Origin: Serpentinimonas barnesii
GTDB taxonomy: Bacteria; Pseudomonadota; Gammaproteobacteria; Burkholderiales; Burkholderiaceae_C
Assembly (NCBI RefSeq): GCF_000696225.1
Contig: NZ_BAWN01000015.1
Span: 1 to 64,000, forward strand
Reading direction: 5' to 3'
Length of the DNA stretch: 64,000 nt
Numbering within the stretch: the stretch's first letter is position 1; the number at the start of each line of letters is the position of its first letter. Shown piece by piece: positions 28,543-36,726 of the stretch. Below the pieces are notes generated by a model. That model saw only the letters and a program-made list of their open reading frames with translations, did no database searches and was not told where the DNA came from. A program made the translations under genes and the position numbers.

Positions 28543-29216
28543 GGCCTAGGATTGGGTGGTTTGGGCAGCTTGGGCGGCGGCTGCAGGTAGCGCGCATCGG
28601 ACCAAGTCGCCAGCCACTGCGGCGCAAAGGCCACGAACACCGCCACGATCAGGCCGGTCAGGAAGGCATCGCCCCAGGCCATGATCCAGCGCGCCACCAG
28701 CGCATGTTGCAGATTGTGCTGCCCCAGTGCGTGGTGGATTAGCTCGAACACCACCCCGGCCAGAAACACCGCCAGCGCCGTACCCAGAAAGGCTCGACCC
28801 AAGGTGTAAATGAAGATATTGGGCGGCAGCCAGCGTCGCAACCCGGCCCCCACCGCCAAAGCCAGCGTGGCCGGCACCAGCCCCATCCAGAACCACTGCG
28901 ACAGCAGCTCGGGCAGCGCCGCATCGCCCAGCAGCCAGACCAGCAGCGCCACCAGCGCCAGCACCGGCACCGCCAGCGGCCAACCCAGCAGCAGCAACAC
29001 CAGCGGGGCCCCGGAAAACTGCAAGGCCAGCCCCTGCGGCAAATTTTGCGGCATCAACCACAGCCAGGGCAGCAGCACCAGCGTGGCCAAGGTGGGCGTG
29101 AGCAAGGCCCCGCCAGCAAGCAAGCGCCAGGGCCGCATGGCCAGTGCCAGCGCCAGCGCCAGCAGGCCCACGCTGGCTTCCAGCCAAGTCAGTGCGCTCC
29201 AAGCTGCATCTTCCAT
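28539..29216 (-). CDS. CbiM-like integral membrane protein (COG3235-type)
   Basis: A 225-residue protein with about six predicted transmembrane helices. RRWLPPNIFIYTLGRAFLG and GVVFELIHHALGQHNLQ resemble the CbiM-type energy-coupling factor permease relatives present in proteobacteria. CbiM is the substrate-binding part of cobalt/nickel ECF importers, but no ATPase, CbiQ or CbiN partner gene is next to it. It could be a stand-alone metal-related membrane protein. Its stop overlaps the end of folA by 4 nt on the opposite strand. Confidence 0.6.
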   Translation of the reverse strand: MEDAAWSALTWLEASVGLLALALALAMRPWRLLAGGALLTPTLATLVLLPWLWLMPQNLPQGLALQFSGAPLVLLLLGWPLAVPVLALVALLVWLLGDAALPELLSQWFWMGLVPATLALAVGAGLRRWLPPNIFIYTLGRAFLGTALAVFLAGVVFELIHHALGQHNLQHALVARWIMAWGDAFLTGLIVAVFVAFAPQWLATWSDARYLQPPPKLPKPPNPRP

Positions 29217-29253
29217 GACTTGCCTTTGTACACAATCAGCGCGACCTGGCGGC

Positions 29254-30639
29254 CTAGCCGCGCATGCCCGGCAGCTTGGGCATGCCCATGCCACCCATGC
29301 CGCCGCCGAGTTGTTTCATCATCTTCATCAGGCCGCCGCCTTTCATTTTTTTCATCATGCCCTGCATCTGCTCAAACTCCTTGAGCAGCCGGTTCACCTC
29401 CTGCACCTGCACCCCGGCCCCGGCGGCGATGCGGCGCTTGCGCGTGGCCTTGATGAGCTCGGGCTTGCGCCGCTCGGTGGGCGTCATGCTGCAGATGATG
29501 CCCTCTTTGCGCCGCACCTCTTTGTCGGCGCGGTCCATGTCGGCGGCACCGGCTTTGGCCGAAAGCTGCGTGGGCAGCTTGTCGATGAAATTGGCTAATC
29601 CGCCCATTTTTTTCATCTGCCGGATTTGCTCCAGAAAATCTTGCAGCGTAAAGCCCTCGCCGCTCTTGATTTTGGCGGCAAATTTTTGCGCCTGCGCCAC
29701 ATCGACCCCGGCCGTAACCTGCTCGACCAGCGCCACGATGTCGCCCATGCCCAAGATGCGCCCGGCGTGGCGCTCGGCGTCGAAGGCCTCCAGCCCGTCG
29801 AGCTTTTCGCTCACCCCGGCGAACTTGATCGGCACCCCGGTCACGGCGCGCACCGACAGCGCCGCGCCGCCGCGCGCGTCGCCATCGAGCTTGGTGAGCA
29901 CGATGCCGGTGAGCGGCAGCGCCTCTTTGAAGGCGCGCGCGGTGTTGATGGCGTCTTGGCCCTGCATGGCATCGACCACGAACAGGGTTTCGATCGGGTT
30001 CAGCGCCGCGTGCAGCGCCTTGATTTCGTCCATCAGCACCGCGTCGATCGCCAGCCGCCCAGCGGTATCGACCAGCAGCACGTCGAAGTGGTGCTTGCGC
30101 GCGTAGTCGAGCGCGGCGAGCGCGATCTCCAGCGGCTTTTGCTGCGCCGTGCTCGGGAACCACTCGGCCCCGGCCTGCGCCGTCACGGTTTTCAACTGCT
30201 CGATGGCGGCCGGCCGATAGACGTCGCCCGAAACGGTGAGCACTTTTTTCTTGCGCTTTTCGATCAGGTGCCGCGCCAGCTTGGCGGTGCTGGTGGTTTT
30301 GCCCGCGCCCTGCAAACCGGCCATCAGCACCACGGCGGGCGGTTGCGCGGCCAGATTGAGCTCACCCGTGGTGCCCGCGCCCATGGTGGCGGCCAGCTCT
30401 TTGTGGATGATGCCCACCAGCACCTGCCCCGGCGTGAGCGAACCCACCACCTCGGCGCCCAGCGCCTTGCCCTTGACGCGGGCAATGAAGTCGCGCACCA
30501 CCGGCAGGGCCACGTCGGCCTCCAGCAGCGCCAGCCGCACCTCGCGCAGCATCTCGGCCACGTTGTCCTCGGTGATGCGCGCTTGGCCGCGCAATTCTTT
30601 AACCAGGCGTGAGAGTTTTTCGGTAAGGGCAGAGGCCAT
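29254..30639 (-). CDS. ffh: signal recognition particle protein Ffh
   Basis: A 461-residue SRP54 GTPase. The N domain has LRGQARITEDNVAEMLREVR and ALLEADVALPVVRDF. The G domain has the P-loop GLQGAGKTTSTAKLARHL, LVDTAGRLAIDAVLM, and LTKLDGDARGGAALS. The Met-rich M domain at the C-terminus (GGGLMKMMKQLGGGMGG) binds signal peptides and SRP RNA. It delivers nascent inner-membrane proteins to FtsY. It is divergent from the CcsA-like gene. Confidence 0.98.
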   Translation of the reverse strand: MASALTEKLSRLVKELRGQARITEDNVAEMLREVRLALLEADVALPVVRDFIARVKGKALGAEVVGSLTPGQVLVGIIHKELAATMGAGTTGELNLAAQPPAVVLMAGLQGAGKTTSTAKLARHLIEKRKKKVLTVSGDVYRPAAIEQLKTVTAQAGAEWFPSTAQQKPLEIALAALDYARKHHFDVLLVDTAGRLAIDAVLMDEIKALHAALNPIETLFVVDAMQGQDAINTARAFKEALPLTGIVLTKLDGDARGGAALSVRAVTGVPIKFAGVSEKLDGLEAFDAERHAGRILGMGDIVALVEQVTAGVDVAQAQKFAAKIKSGEGFTLQDFLEQIRQMKKMGGLANFIDKLPTQLSAKAGAADMDRADKEVRRKEGIICSMTPTERRKPELIKATRKRRIAAGAGVQVQEVNRLLKEFEQMQGMMKKMKGGGLMKMMKQLGGGMGGMGMPKLPGMRG

Positions 30640-30673
30640 GCGGGCAATTGTGAGCTGGGTTTAAACTCCGAGC

Positions 30674-31474
30674 ATGATACTCGCCACAAGCCCCTGGTGG
30701 AGCACCGCCCCTGCATTGGCGGCGGCGCTGGGCTACCTCGTGCTGGCGCTGGGTTCGCAGCGGCTGGAACGCCGCGCCATCAGCGCGCTGATGCTGCTGG
30801 TGTGGGCGCTGCATGGGCTGGCGCTGTTGGCAGCGCTGGGTGCAACGCCGGCGCGCTTTGGCTTTGCCACCACGCTCTCGGTCACAGCCTGGCTGGTGCT
30901 CACGGTGTATGCCATTGAAACCCGGCTCTACCCGCAACTGGCCACGCGCTGGACGCTGGCTGGCTTGGGTGCCCCGGCCGTGTTGCTGGCGCTGCTGTTT
31001 CCGGGACAGGCGCTGCCGGCGCTGCTCTCGGGCTGGCTGCCGCTGCACTGGGCGCTGGGCGTGGCCTCTTACGGCCTGCTCGGGGTGGCGGTGGCGCACG
31101 CCTGGATGATGCAGCGCAGCGATCAGCAAATGCGCAGCGGCCAGGCTTCCAGCCACGTGTTGCCGCTCTTGATGCTGGAGCGCATCACCTTTCGCTTCGT
31201 CGCCGCGGCCTTTGTGCTGCTCACCCTCACTTTGCTGGCCGGGGTTTATTTTTCTTGGCTGCTGCACGCCAGCGGCTGGGCTTGGACGCACAAGACCGTT
31301 TTCACCCTGCTCTCGTGGGCCGTGCTGGGGGTGCTGCTGCTGGGGCGCTGGCGCTACGGTTGGCGCGGCGGGCGGGCGGTGCGCATGCTCTACCTGGCGG
31401 CGGGCTTGCTGCTGCTGGGCTATGTGGGTTCGCGCTTCGTGATCGAAGTGCTGTTGCAGCGGGTGCCGGCATGA
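30674..31474 (+). CDS. CcsA/YpjD-family cytochrome c assembly protein
   Basis: A 266-residue protein with eight or so transmembrane helices. WLPLHWALGVASYGLLGVAV and VYFSWLLHASGWAWTHKTVF carry conserved His residues, and TLLSWAVLGVLLLGRWRYGW is the family end. Such proteins are related to CcsA/HemX and assist heme handling in cytochrome c maturation. The stop overlaps the start of the next gene (ATGA, 31471-31474). Confidence 0.85.
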   Translation: MILATSPWWSTAPALAAALGYLVLALGSQRLERRAISALMLLVWALHGLALLAALGATPARFGFATTLSVTAWLVLTVYAIETRLYPQLATRWTLAGLGAPAVLLALLFPGQALPALLSGWLPLHWALGVASYGLLGVAVAHAWMMQRSDQQMRSGQASSHVLPLLMLERITFRFVAAAFVLLTLTLLAGVYFSWLLHASGWAWTHKTVFTLLSWAVLGVLLLGRWRYGWRGGRAVRMLYLAAGLLLLGYVGSRFVIEVLLQRVPA

Positions 31475-31725
31475 AGTACGCCTTGCTGGCGGTGGTGCTG
31501 CTGGCGGCCTTTTTCATCTGGCGCCACAAGCGGCGCCAGCGCCAGCGCGAGTTGCAACAGCAGCAGGCGCAGCGCCAGGCCACCGAGCGCGAACGCCAGC
31601 TTGGGCAGCCGGTGGCCATGACCCGCTGCCGCCACTGCGGCCTGCACCTGCCGCTGGCCGAGGCCACACAGGGCAAACTGGGGCACTACTGTGGGCCAGA
31701 GCACCGCCAGCACGCCGAAAACTGA
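31471..31725 (+). CDS. PP0621-family small membrane-anchored zinc-ribbon-like protein
   Basis: An 84-residue protein. An N-terminal helix (YALLAVVLLAAFFIW) anchors it to the membrane, a basic Gln/Arg-rich helix follows, and the C-terminus has CRHCGLHLP and YCGPEHRQH, four metal-ligand candidates of a zinc-ribbon type. The function of this family is not known. It is translationally coupled to the CcsA-like gene, and the pilS start lies inside its 3' end. Confidence 0.75.
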   Translation: MKYALLAVVLLAAFFIWRHKRRQRQRELQQQQAQRQATERERQLGQPVAMTRCRHCGLHLPLAEATQGKLGHYCGPEHRQHAEN

Positions 31726-33469
31726 GCCCGCTGTGCAAGCAGCCCATGCGGCCGACTTTGCGCCGACGTGGTTCTTGCCCGCTCCCGACCCGGCAGCGGC
31801 CGGGGCCTTGGGCTTCGACTCCAACCCCATCGAATCGAGCACCCGCCTCTGGCGCTATTTCATGCTGCTGCGCCTGCTGGTGGCGCTGGGTCTGACGGGC
31901 TGGATGCTCTGGTCCTACCTCCACACCGGCACCCCCCTGTGGCTGTTGCTGGTGTGTGGAGCCTATTTGTTTTCGACGGCGGCGGTGCTGCGCTGGAGCC
32001 GCCCGGCCAGCGCCGACTCGTTCTGGTCGGTCGGCTGGGGCCTGACCCTGTGGGTCGATCTGGTTTTTTTTGGCCTGCTGCAAACCCTGCACAGCGGCGT
32101 CATCAACTACATGCCGCTGTTCATCCTGCCCGTGTTGCTGGCCTCGGTGCTGGGCCCGCTGCGGCTGGCGCTGGGCAGCGCGGCCTTTGCCACGCTGGTG
32201 CTGTTGTTCGACGCGCTGGCGGGTGAACTGCTCGGGCCCCAGCAGGCCACCACCTACGTGCAAGGCGCCATCTCTGGGGCAGGGCTGTTCATCGTGGCCC
32301 TGCTGGTGCACCAATTGGCGCGCCGTCTAGGGCGCGAACAGGCCCAAGCCAGCCGCCACCGGGCCATGGCCGACGCGCAAGCCCAAGTCAATCAGATCAT
32401 TGCCACCGGCCTGAGCGAGGGGGTGCTGGTGATCGACGCACGCGGCCAAATCTGGCACGCCAACCCGGCCGCTTGCGCCATGCTGGGTGCCCCGGGCGAG
32501 CAGCCGCCCTATGCGCTGTTGCCCGCCCTGCCCGCCTGGCCCCTGCTGTCGAATTGGAGCCGATCCTTGCTAAACAAAGGCAGCAACATGCATTGCACCA
32601 TGCGCCTGCCCCGGTCCGGCCAGGAAGCGCTGCAGGTCCAGTTGCGTGCCCACATCAACTGGCCGGCACCACACAGCCCGGCGCAACCGGCTTGCGTCAT
32701 CTTCATTGAAAGCCTGCGCGACGTCGAGGCCCGTGTGCGCAATGAAAAACTGGCGGCCATGGGCCGGGTGTCGGCGGCGGTGGCGCACGAAATCCGCAAC
32801 CCGCTGGCGGCCATCAGCCAAGCCAACGCCCTGCTCACCGAAGAGGCCCTGACACCCGCTCAGCAGCGCCTGAGCACCATGATCGGACAAAACGCCAAGC
32901 GGCTGGGCCGCACCGTGGACGACATTCTGGAGCTGGCCAAGCTGCCGGCACGCCCCGACCTTGCCTTGCCGCTGCTGCAGCTTGACGCCGAGTTGTGCGT
33001 CATCGTGGCCGATTGGCAGTCTGTCAACCCAGACAATCGCCTGGCTTGGCAACCCGGTGCGCCCACGGCCACGGTGCACTTTGAGGCCGAGCACCTGCGC
33101 CGGGTGGTCGTCAATCTGCTCGACAACGCGCGCCGCCATGCCCCGCCAAATGCCACGCCCAACGCCCCCGCGCTGCAAGTCAGCACCCACCACAACCCCG
33201 ATGGGGTCTGGCTGGAAGTCTGGAACGCCGGCCCCCCCATGCCAGACGAAGTCGAAGCGCACCTGTTCGAGCCCTTCAACTCCTCCCACAGCCGCTCCAG
33301 CGGGCTGGGTCTGTACCTGGCGCGTCAACTTTGCCAAGTCTATCGGGCGCAGCTCGACTACCAGCAGCAGAGCCGGCAAGGCAGCAACGGCCACTGCTTC
33401 GTGCTGCGCTGGAACGTGCGCCAAAATCCCAACGAGAGACGGCTGCCCCGGCCAGATCTGACCCTGTAA
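31691..33469 (+). CDS. pilS: two-component sensor histidine kinase PilS
   Basis: A 592-residue membrane kinase. GTG at 31691 overlaps the previous gene by 35 nt; GTG at 31733 is an alternative. About six helices span residues 53-215, a PAS-like domain follows (about 235-345), then the H box with His366 in AAVAHEIRNPLAAISQANAL. The N box is VVNLLDNARRHAPP and the G box SSGLGLYLARQLC. PilS phosphorylates PilR to drive sigma-54-dependent pilin transcription. The place before pilR and after the CcsA-like gene is usual in these bacteria. Confidence 0.93.
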   Translation: MGQSTASTPKTEPAVQAAHAADFAPTWFLPAPDPAAAGALGFDSNPIESSTRLWRYFMLLRLLVALGLTGWMLWSYLHTGTPLWLLLVCGAYLFSTAAVLRWSRPASADSFWSVGWGLTLWVDLVFFGLLQTLHSGVINYMPLFILPVLLASVLGPLRLALGSAAFATLVLLFDALAGELLGPQQATTYVQGAISGAGLFIVALLVHQLARRLGREQAQASRHRAMADAQAQVNQIIATGLSEGVLVIDARGQIWHANPAACAMLGAPGEQPPYALLPALPAWPLLSNWSRSLLNKGSNMHCTMRLPRSGQEALQVQLRAHINWPAPHSPAQPACVIFIESLRDVEARVRNEKLAAMGRVSAAVAHEIRNPLAAISQANALLTEEALTPAQQRLSTMIGQNAKRLGRTVDDILELAKLPARPDLALPLLQLDAELCVIVADWQSVNPDNRLAWQPGAPTATVHFEAEHLRRVVVNLLDNARRHAPPNATPNAPALQVSTHHNPDGVWLEVWNAGPPMPDEVEAHLFEPFNSSHSRSSGLGLYLARQLCQVYRAQLDYQQQSRQGSNGHCFVLRWNVRQNPNERRLPRPDLTL

Positions 33470-33496
33470 GCGCCCGCCACAACCCGACCCCTTGCC

Positions 33497-35278
33497 ATGT
33501 CCGCTGCTGTCCCCACCCCCTCCCGCCTGCTCGTGGTCGACGACGAGCCCGACTTGCTCACGCTCTACGAGCTGACGCTGCGCAAAAGCGGGCATCAGGT
33601 CGCCGCCGCCAGCGATCTGGCGCAGGCGCGCGCGCTGCTGGCGGCGCAGCGCTTCGACGCCCTCATCACCGACATGCGCCTGCCCGACGGTTTGGGGCTG
33701 GAGCTGGTGCACGAACTGGCCCAGGCCGGCCGGCCCGAAAAAACCATCGTCGTCACCGCCTACGGATCGGCCAGCAACGCCGTCGAGGCCCTGAAAGCCG
33801 GCGCCTTTGACTACCTCACCAAACCCGTGGCCCCGGCGCAACTGCGCGCGGCGGTGGCCAATGCGCTGCAAGCCGCCCGCTCACCCTGCAGCGTGGCGCA
33901 GACCAACCCAGCCACATCCACAGCCCCTAGGGCCGGGCTGGGCCGGGGTGAGGAATCGGAACGGGTGACTGACGAACCCCGGCGCAGCGCAGTCACGGCC
34001 CCGGTGGCGGGGGCCGGGCTGGGCCGGGGTGAGGAATCGGAACGTGTGACTGACGAACCTTGGCGCCGCGCAGTCACGGCCCCGACGGCGGGGGCCGGGT
34101 TGGGCCGGGGTGAGGAATCGGAACGTGTGACTGACGAACCCCGGCGCCGCGCAGTCACGGCCCCGGTGGCGGGGGCCGGGCTGGGCCGGGGTGAGGAATC
34201 GGAACGTGTGACTGACGAACCCCGGCCCGGCCCGGCCCCCGCCGCCGCCGCCGCGACAGCCCCCGCCCCCGCCCTGCAGCAACTGGTGGGCCGCAGCCCC
34301 GCCATGCAGGCGCTGCGCGAGCGCGTGTTGCGGGTCGCGCGCAGCATGGCCCCGGTGCTGGTGCTGGGCGAATCGGGTACCGGCAAGGAACTGGTGGCGC
34401 GCGCCCTGCACCAATGCAGCCACCGCTGCGACGGCCCCTTTGTTGCCGTCAACTGCGGCGCCATCCCCGACACCCTGCTCGAAGCCGAGTTCTTTGGCGT
34501 GCGCAAAGGCGCTTACACCGGTGCCAGCGCGCACCGCGAAGGCTACTTTCAGGCGGCACGCGGGGGCACCCTGTTCTTGGACGAGATCGGCGATCTGCCG
34601 CAGCCGATGCAGGTCAAGCTGCTGCGGGCGGTGCAAGAGCGGCGCGTGCGCAGCCTCGGCGCCACCGACGACGAGGCGACCGATGTGCGGCTGGTCAGCG
34701 CCACCCACCTCGATCTCGAGCGGGCGGTGGCTGCGGGGCGCTTTCGGCAAGATTTGTACTACCGCCTGAACGTGATCGACCTGCACCTGCCCCCCTTGCG
34801 CGAGCGCCTCGACGACCTGCCCGAACTGGCGCAGGCCCTGTTGCAACGCCTGAGCGAGCGCAACGGCAACCCCAAGCCGCCCACGCTCAGCCCCGCCGCG
34901 CTGGCCCGCTTGGCCCAGCACCCCTTCCCCGGCAACGTGCGCGAACTGGAAAACCTGCTCGAACGCGCACTCGCCCTGCACCCCGGCCCCGTGCTCGATG
35001 CCGAAGCGGTCTGGACGCCGCCGCCCGCAGCACCGCGCGCTGGGACCGAAGCCAACCAAGGCCACACGGCTGATTTCAGCCCCACTCAACGCCCTGCAGG
35101 CGGCTGGCCTGCCGATGCCCCCGATGAACAGGCCCCCACCCGCGAGCAACTGCTGGCTTGGCTCAACCTGCACCGCTGGAACCAGTCGCGCGCTGCGCGC
35201 CAGCTTGGCTGGACGCTGGCCAAACTGCGCTACTGGATGCAGCGCCACGGCCTGAGCGATGCGACCAGCCAGAGCTAA
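33497..35278 (+). CDS. pilR: sigma-54-dependent response regulator PilR with a repeat-expanded linker
   Basis: A 593-residue NtrC-type activator. The receiver domain (1-125) has the phospho-acceptor Asp59 in LITDMRLPDG and the Lys in YLTKPVAPAQ. Residues about 145-243 are four in-frame repeats of a 27-residue unit (AGLGRGEESERVTDEP and so on), much longer than the normal linker. The AAA+ domain starts near residue 265 with LVGRSPAMQALRERVLRV, Walker A GESGTGKE and the loop GAYTGA that contacts sigma-54. The C-terminal Fis-type helix-turn-helix is RWNQSRAARQLGWTLAKLRY. It should activate pilin genes. Confidence 0.93.
   Translation: MSAAVPTPSRLLVVDDEPDLLTLYELTLRKSGHQVAAASDLAQARALLAAQRFDALITDMRLPDGLGLELVHELAQAGRPEKTIVVTAYGSASNAVEALKAGAFDYLTKPVAPAQLRAAVANALQAARSPCSVAQTNPATSTAPRAGLGRGEESERVTDEPRRSAVTAPVAGAGLGRGEESERVTDEPWRRAVTAPTAGAGLGRGEESERVTDEPRRRAVTAPVAGAGLGRGEESERVTDEPRPGPAPAAAAATAPAPALQQLVGRSPAMQALRERVLRVARSMAPVLVLGESGTGKELVARALHQCSHRCDGPFVAVNCGAIPDTLLEAEFFGVRKGAYTGASAHREGYFQAARGGTLFLDEIGDLPQPMQVKLLRAVQERRVRSLGATDDEATDVRLVSATHLDLERAVAAGRFRQDLYYRLNVIDLHLPPLRERLDDLPELAQALLQRLSERNGNPKPPTLSPAALARLAQHPFPGNVRELENLLERALALHPGPVLDAEAVWTPPPAAPRAGTEANQGHTADFSPTQRPAGGWPADAPDEQAPTREQLLAWLNLHRWNQSRAARQLGWTLAKLRYWMQRHGLSDATSQS
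33931..34228 (+). repeat. 81-bp tandem repeat, about 3.7 copies, inside pilR
   Basis: The string GGGCCGGGGTGAGGAATCGG begins at 33940, 34021, 34102 and 34183, an exact 81-nt spacing, so each unit adds 27 residues in frame. Copies differ by only a few substitutions. Each unit contains the inverted repeat GTGACTG...CAGTCAC and a GGCCCC...GGGGCC arm pair, so single-stranded units could fold into two hairpins. Confidence 0.95.
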
Positions 35279-35325
35279 ACCACACCCAACACCCGCTGCT
35301 AACGGGCTGCAAAAGTCTGCAACGC

Positions 35326-36135
35326 TCAGTCTTGCGGCCTGAACCCCAGAATGAGTACGCTGGGAACGCGCCCGTCGGTGTCGCGTGGCAAACGCCCGGT
35401 GCGCTCAATCGCCCGCAGCACCGCCGCGTCCCAGCCGGCATGGCCGCTCGATTGCAGCAAGCGGGCGCTCAGGATGGTGCCATCGGGCAGCGCACGCAGC
35501 TCGACCTCGGCGCGCGGATTGGCGCCCAAAACCTCGGTGAACACGATGTTGGGCCGGATCGCAGCCGCCAAGCGACTGGCGTAGCCGGGGGAGGGGCTGG
35601 CGGCGGGCGCCGCTGCCGCCTGGCTGGCTGGCGCAGGCGCCGCCGTGGCCGCCGCACGGTCCATGATGCGTTCGAGGTTGCGCTGGCGCTCGGCTTCGAG
35701 CTGAGCCTCTTGCTGGCGCCGCTCGCGCTCGGCCTGCTGGCGCGCCTGCTCGGCTTGGCGCTGCTGCTGGCGTTCACGCTCGCGCTGCTGCTCGATGGCA
35801 ATGGCCGCTGCGGGAGCGGGCGTTGGCGTCTGGACTCGGGTCACAGGCGGCGCTGGCAGAGGCGGGGTCGGTTGCGGTGCAGGAGGCGGCGCAGGTTCAG
35901 GCTGTGGAGCCTGGGGCACAGGCGCCAGTGCCGGGGCGGGTGGCGCCTGCGCCACCTGCGGCAGTTGTGCCCACAACTCGGCCTGCACCACTTGCACGGT
36001 GGGCTCTTGCTGCCAGTTCACGCTGGCGCTCAGCGCCAACAGCAGCAGCGCATGAATCGCCAAGGCCAGCGCCACCGGCAGGCGCCAGCGGCCCGGAGCC
36101 GGTGGGTTGAGGTCGGGTGGTGGGGTTGGGTGCAT
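35326..36135 (-). CDS. tolA: cell envelope integrity protein TolA
   Basis: A 269-residue protein. The N-terminal helix (VALALAIHALLLLALSASV) anchors it in the inner membrane. A Pro/Ala segment and a charged coiled coil (QQRERERQQQRQAEQARQQA and following) span the periplasm. The C-terminal TonB-like domain has YASRLAAAIRPNIVFTEV and VELRALPDGTILSARLLQSS. TolA links TolQR to Pal and the outer membrane. It is the last gene of the minus-strand tol run and is convergent with pilR. No tolB or pal follows. Confidence 0.92.
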   Translation of the reverse strand: MHPTPPPDLNPPAPGRWRLPVALALAIHALLLLALSASVNWQQEPTVQVVQAELWAQLPQVAQAPPAPALAPVPQAPQPEPAPPPAPQPTPPLPAPPVTRVQTPTPAPAAAIAIEQQRERERQQQRQAEQARQQAERERRQQEAQLEAERQRNLERIMDRAAATAAPAPASQAAAAPAASPSPGYASRLAAAIRPNIVFTEVLGANPRAEVELRALPDGTILSARLLQSSGHAGWDAAVLRAIERTGRLPRDTDGRVPSVLILGFRPQD

Positions 36136-36173
36136 CCCGCGCTGCCAGGCTGTGCTCAGGGGGGCGGTGGGGT

Positions 36174-36704
36174 TCAGGGCGTGGCTTCTTGCACGGCCAG
36201 CCCGATGCGCGCCACCCCGGCGCGCTGCAGCGCGTCCATGGCGGTGATCACGGCTTCGTAGCGCACGCTCCGGTCGGCGCTGATGAGCACCGGGGCCGCG
36301 GCCGGTGTGGGTGCTGCATCCGCCGCAGCCGCTGCACCCTGGGCCGCAGCCGGTGTGGGTGCTGCATCCGCCGCAGCCGCTGCACCCTGGGCCGCAGCCG
36401 GTGCCGCCGCCTGCAAAGCCAGCACCCGCGCCGGCAGTTGCTCCAGCGTCACGGCTTGCGCCGGGCCGGCGGCGGCGCTGTCGCGCAGCTCGATCTGCCC
36501 TTGGGCGTCGATCACGATGTGGATGAAGCGCTCGGGCTGGCGCGCCGCCTGACCCACGCCGGGCAGCTCGATCTGCCCCGGCACGATCAGGGTGGCGGTG
36601 ACCATGAAGATGATGAGCAGCACCAGCATCACGTCGATGAAGGGCACCATATTGATCTGGCTCATGGTGCGGCGGCCTTTGCCACGGGCGGCGACGGCGG
36701 GCAT
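36174..36704 (-). CDS. tolR: TolR, ExbD-like proton-motive protein with a duplicated insert
   Basis: A 176-residue protein from the ATG at 36702-36704. The N-terminus GRRTMSQINMVPFIDVMLVL includes the transmembrane Asp (FIDVM). The periplasmic part contains two perfect copies of a 16-residue unit (AAQGAAAAADAAPTPA), absent from normal TolR. The end, TAMDALQRAGVARIGLAVQE, is the family terminus. It works with TolQ to energise TolA. Confidence 0.92.
   Translation of the reverse strand: MPAVAARGKGRRTMSQINMVPFIDVMLVLLIIFMVTATLIVPGQIELPGVGQAARQPERFIHIVIDAQGQIELRDSAAAGPAQAVTLEQLPARVLALQAAAPAAAQGAAAAADAAPTPAAAQGAAAAADAAPTPAAAPVLISADRSVRYEAVITAMDALQRAGVARIGLAVQEATP
36297..36401 (-). repeat. 48-bp tandem duplication in tolR
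   Basis: The string GGTGTGGGTGCTGCATC starts at 36304 and again at 36352, a 48-nt period, with a partial third copy of the flanking GGCCGCAGCC. It encodes the doubled Ala-rich 16-residue unit of TolR and keeps the frame. Confidence 0.9.
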
Positions 36705-36726
36705 GGTGGGCTGTGCTCCGTGCGCC

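Noticed and set aside
33931-34228. CRISPR-like array
   Set aside because: Repeats are direct, contiguous, 81 nt long and in frame, without spacers.
34508-34528. GAYTGA instead of GAFTGA in PilR
   Set aside because: Tyr in this position is common in working sigma-54 activators, so it is not evidence for loss of function.
33881-35248. Minus-strand open frame across the pilR repeats
   Set aside because: It overlaps the clear PilR domains on the plus strand and has no family resemblance outside the repeats.
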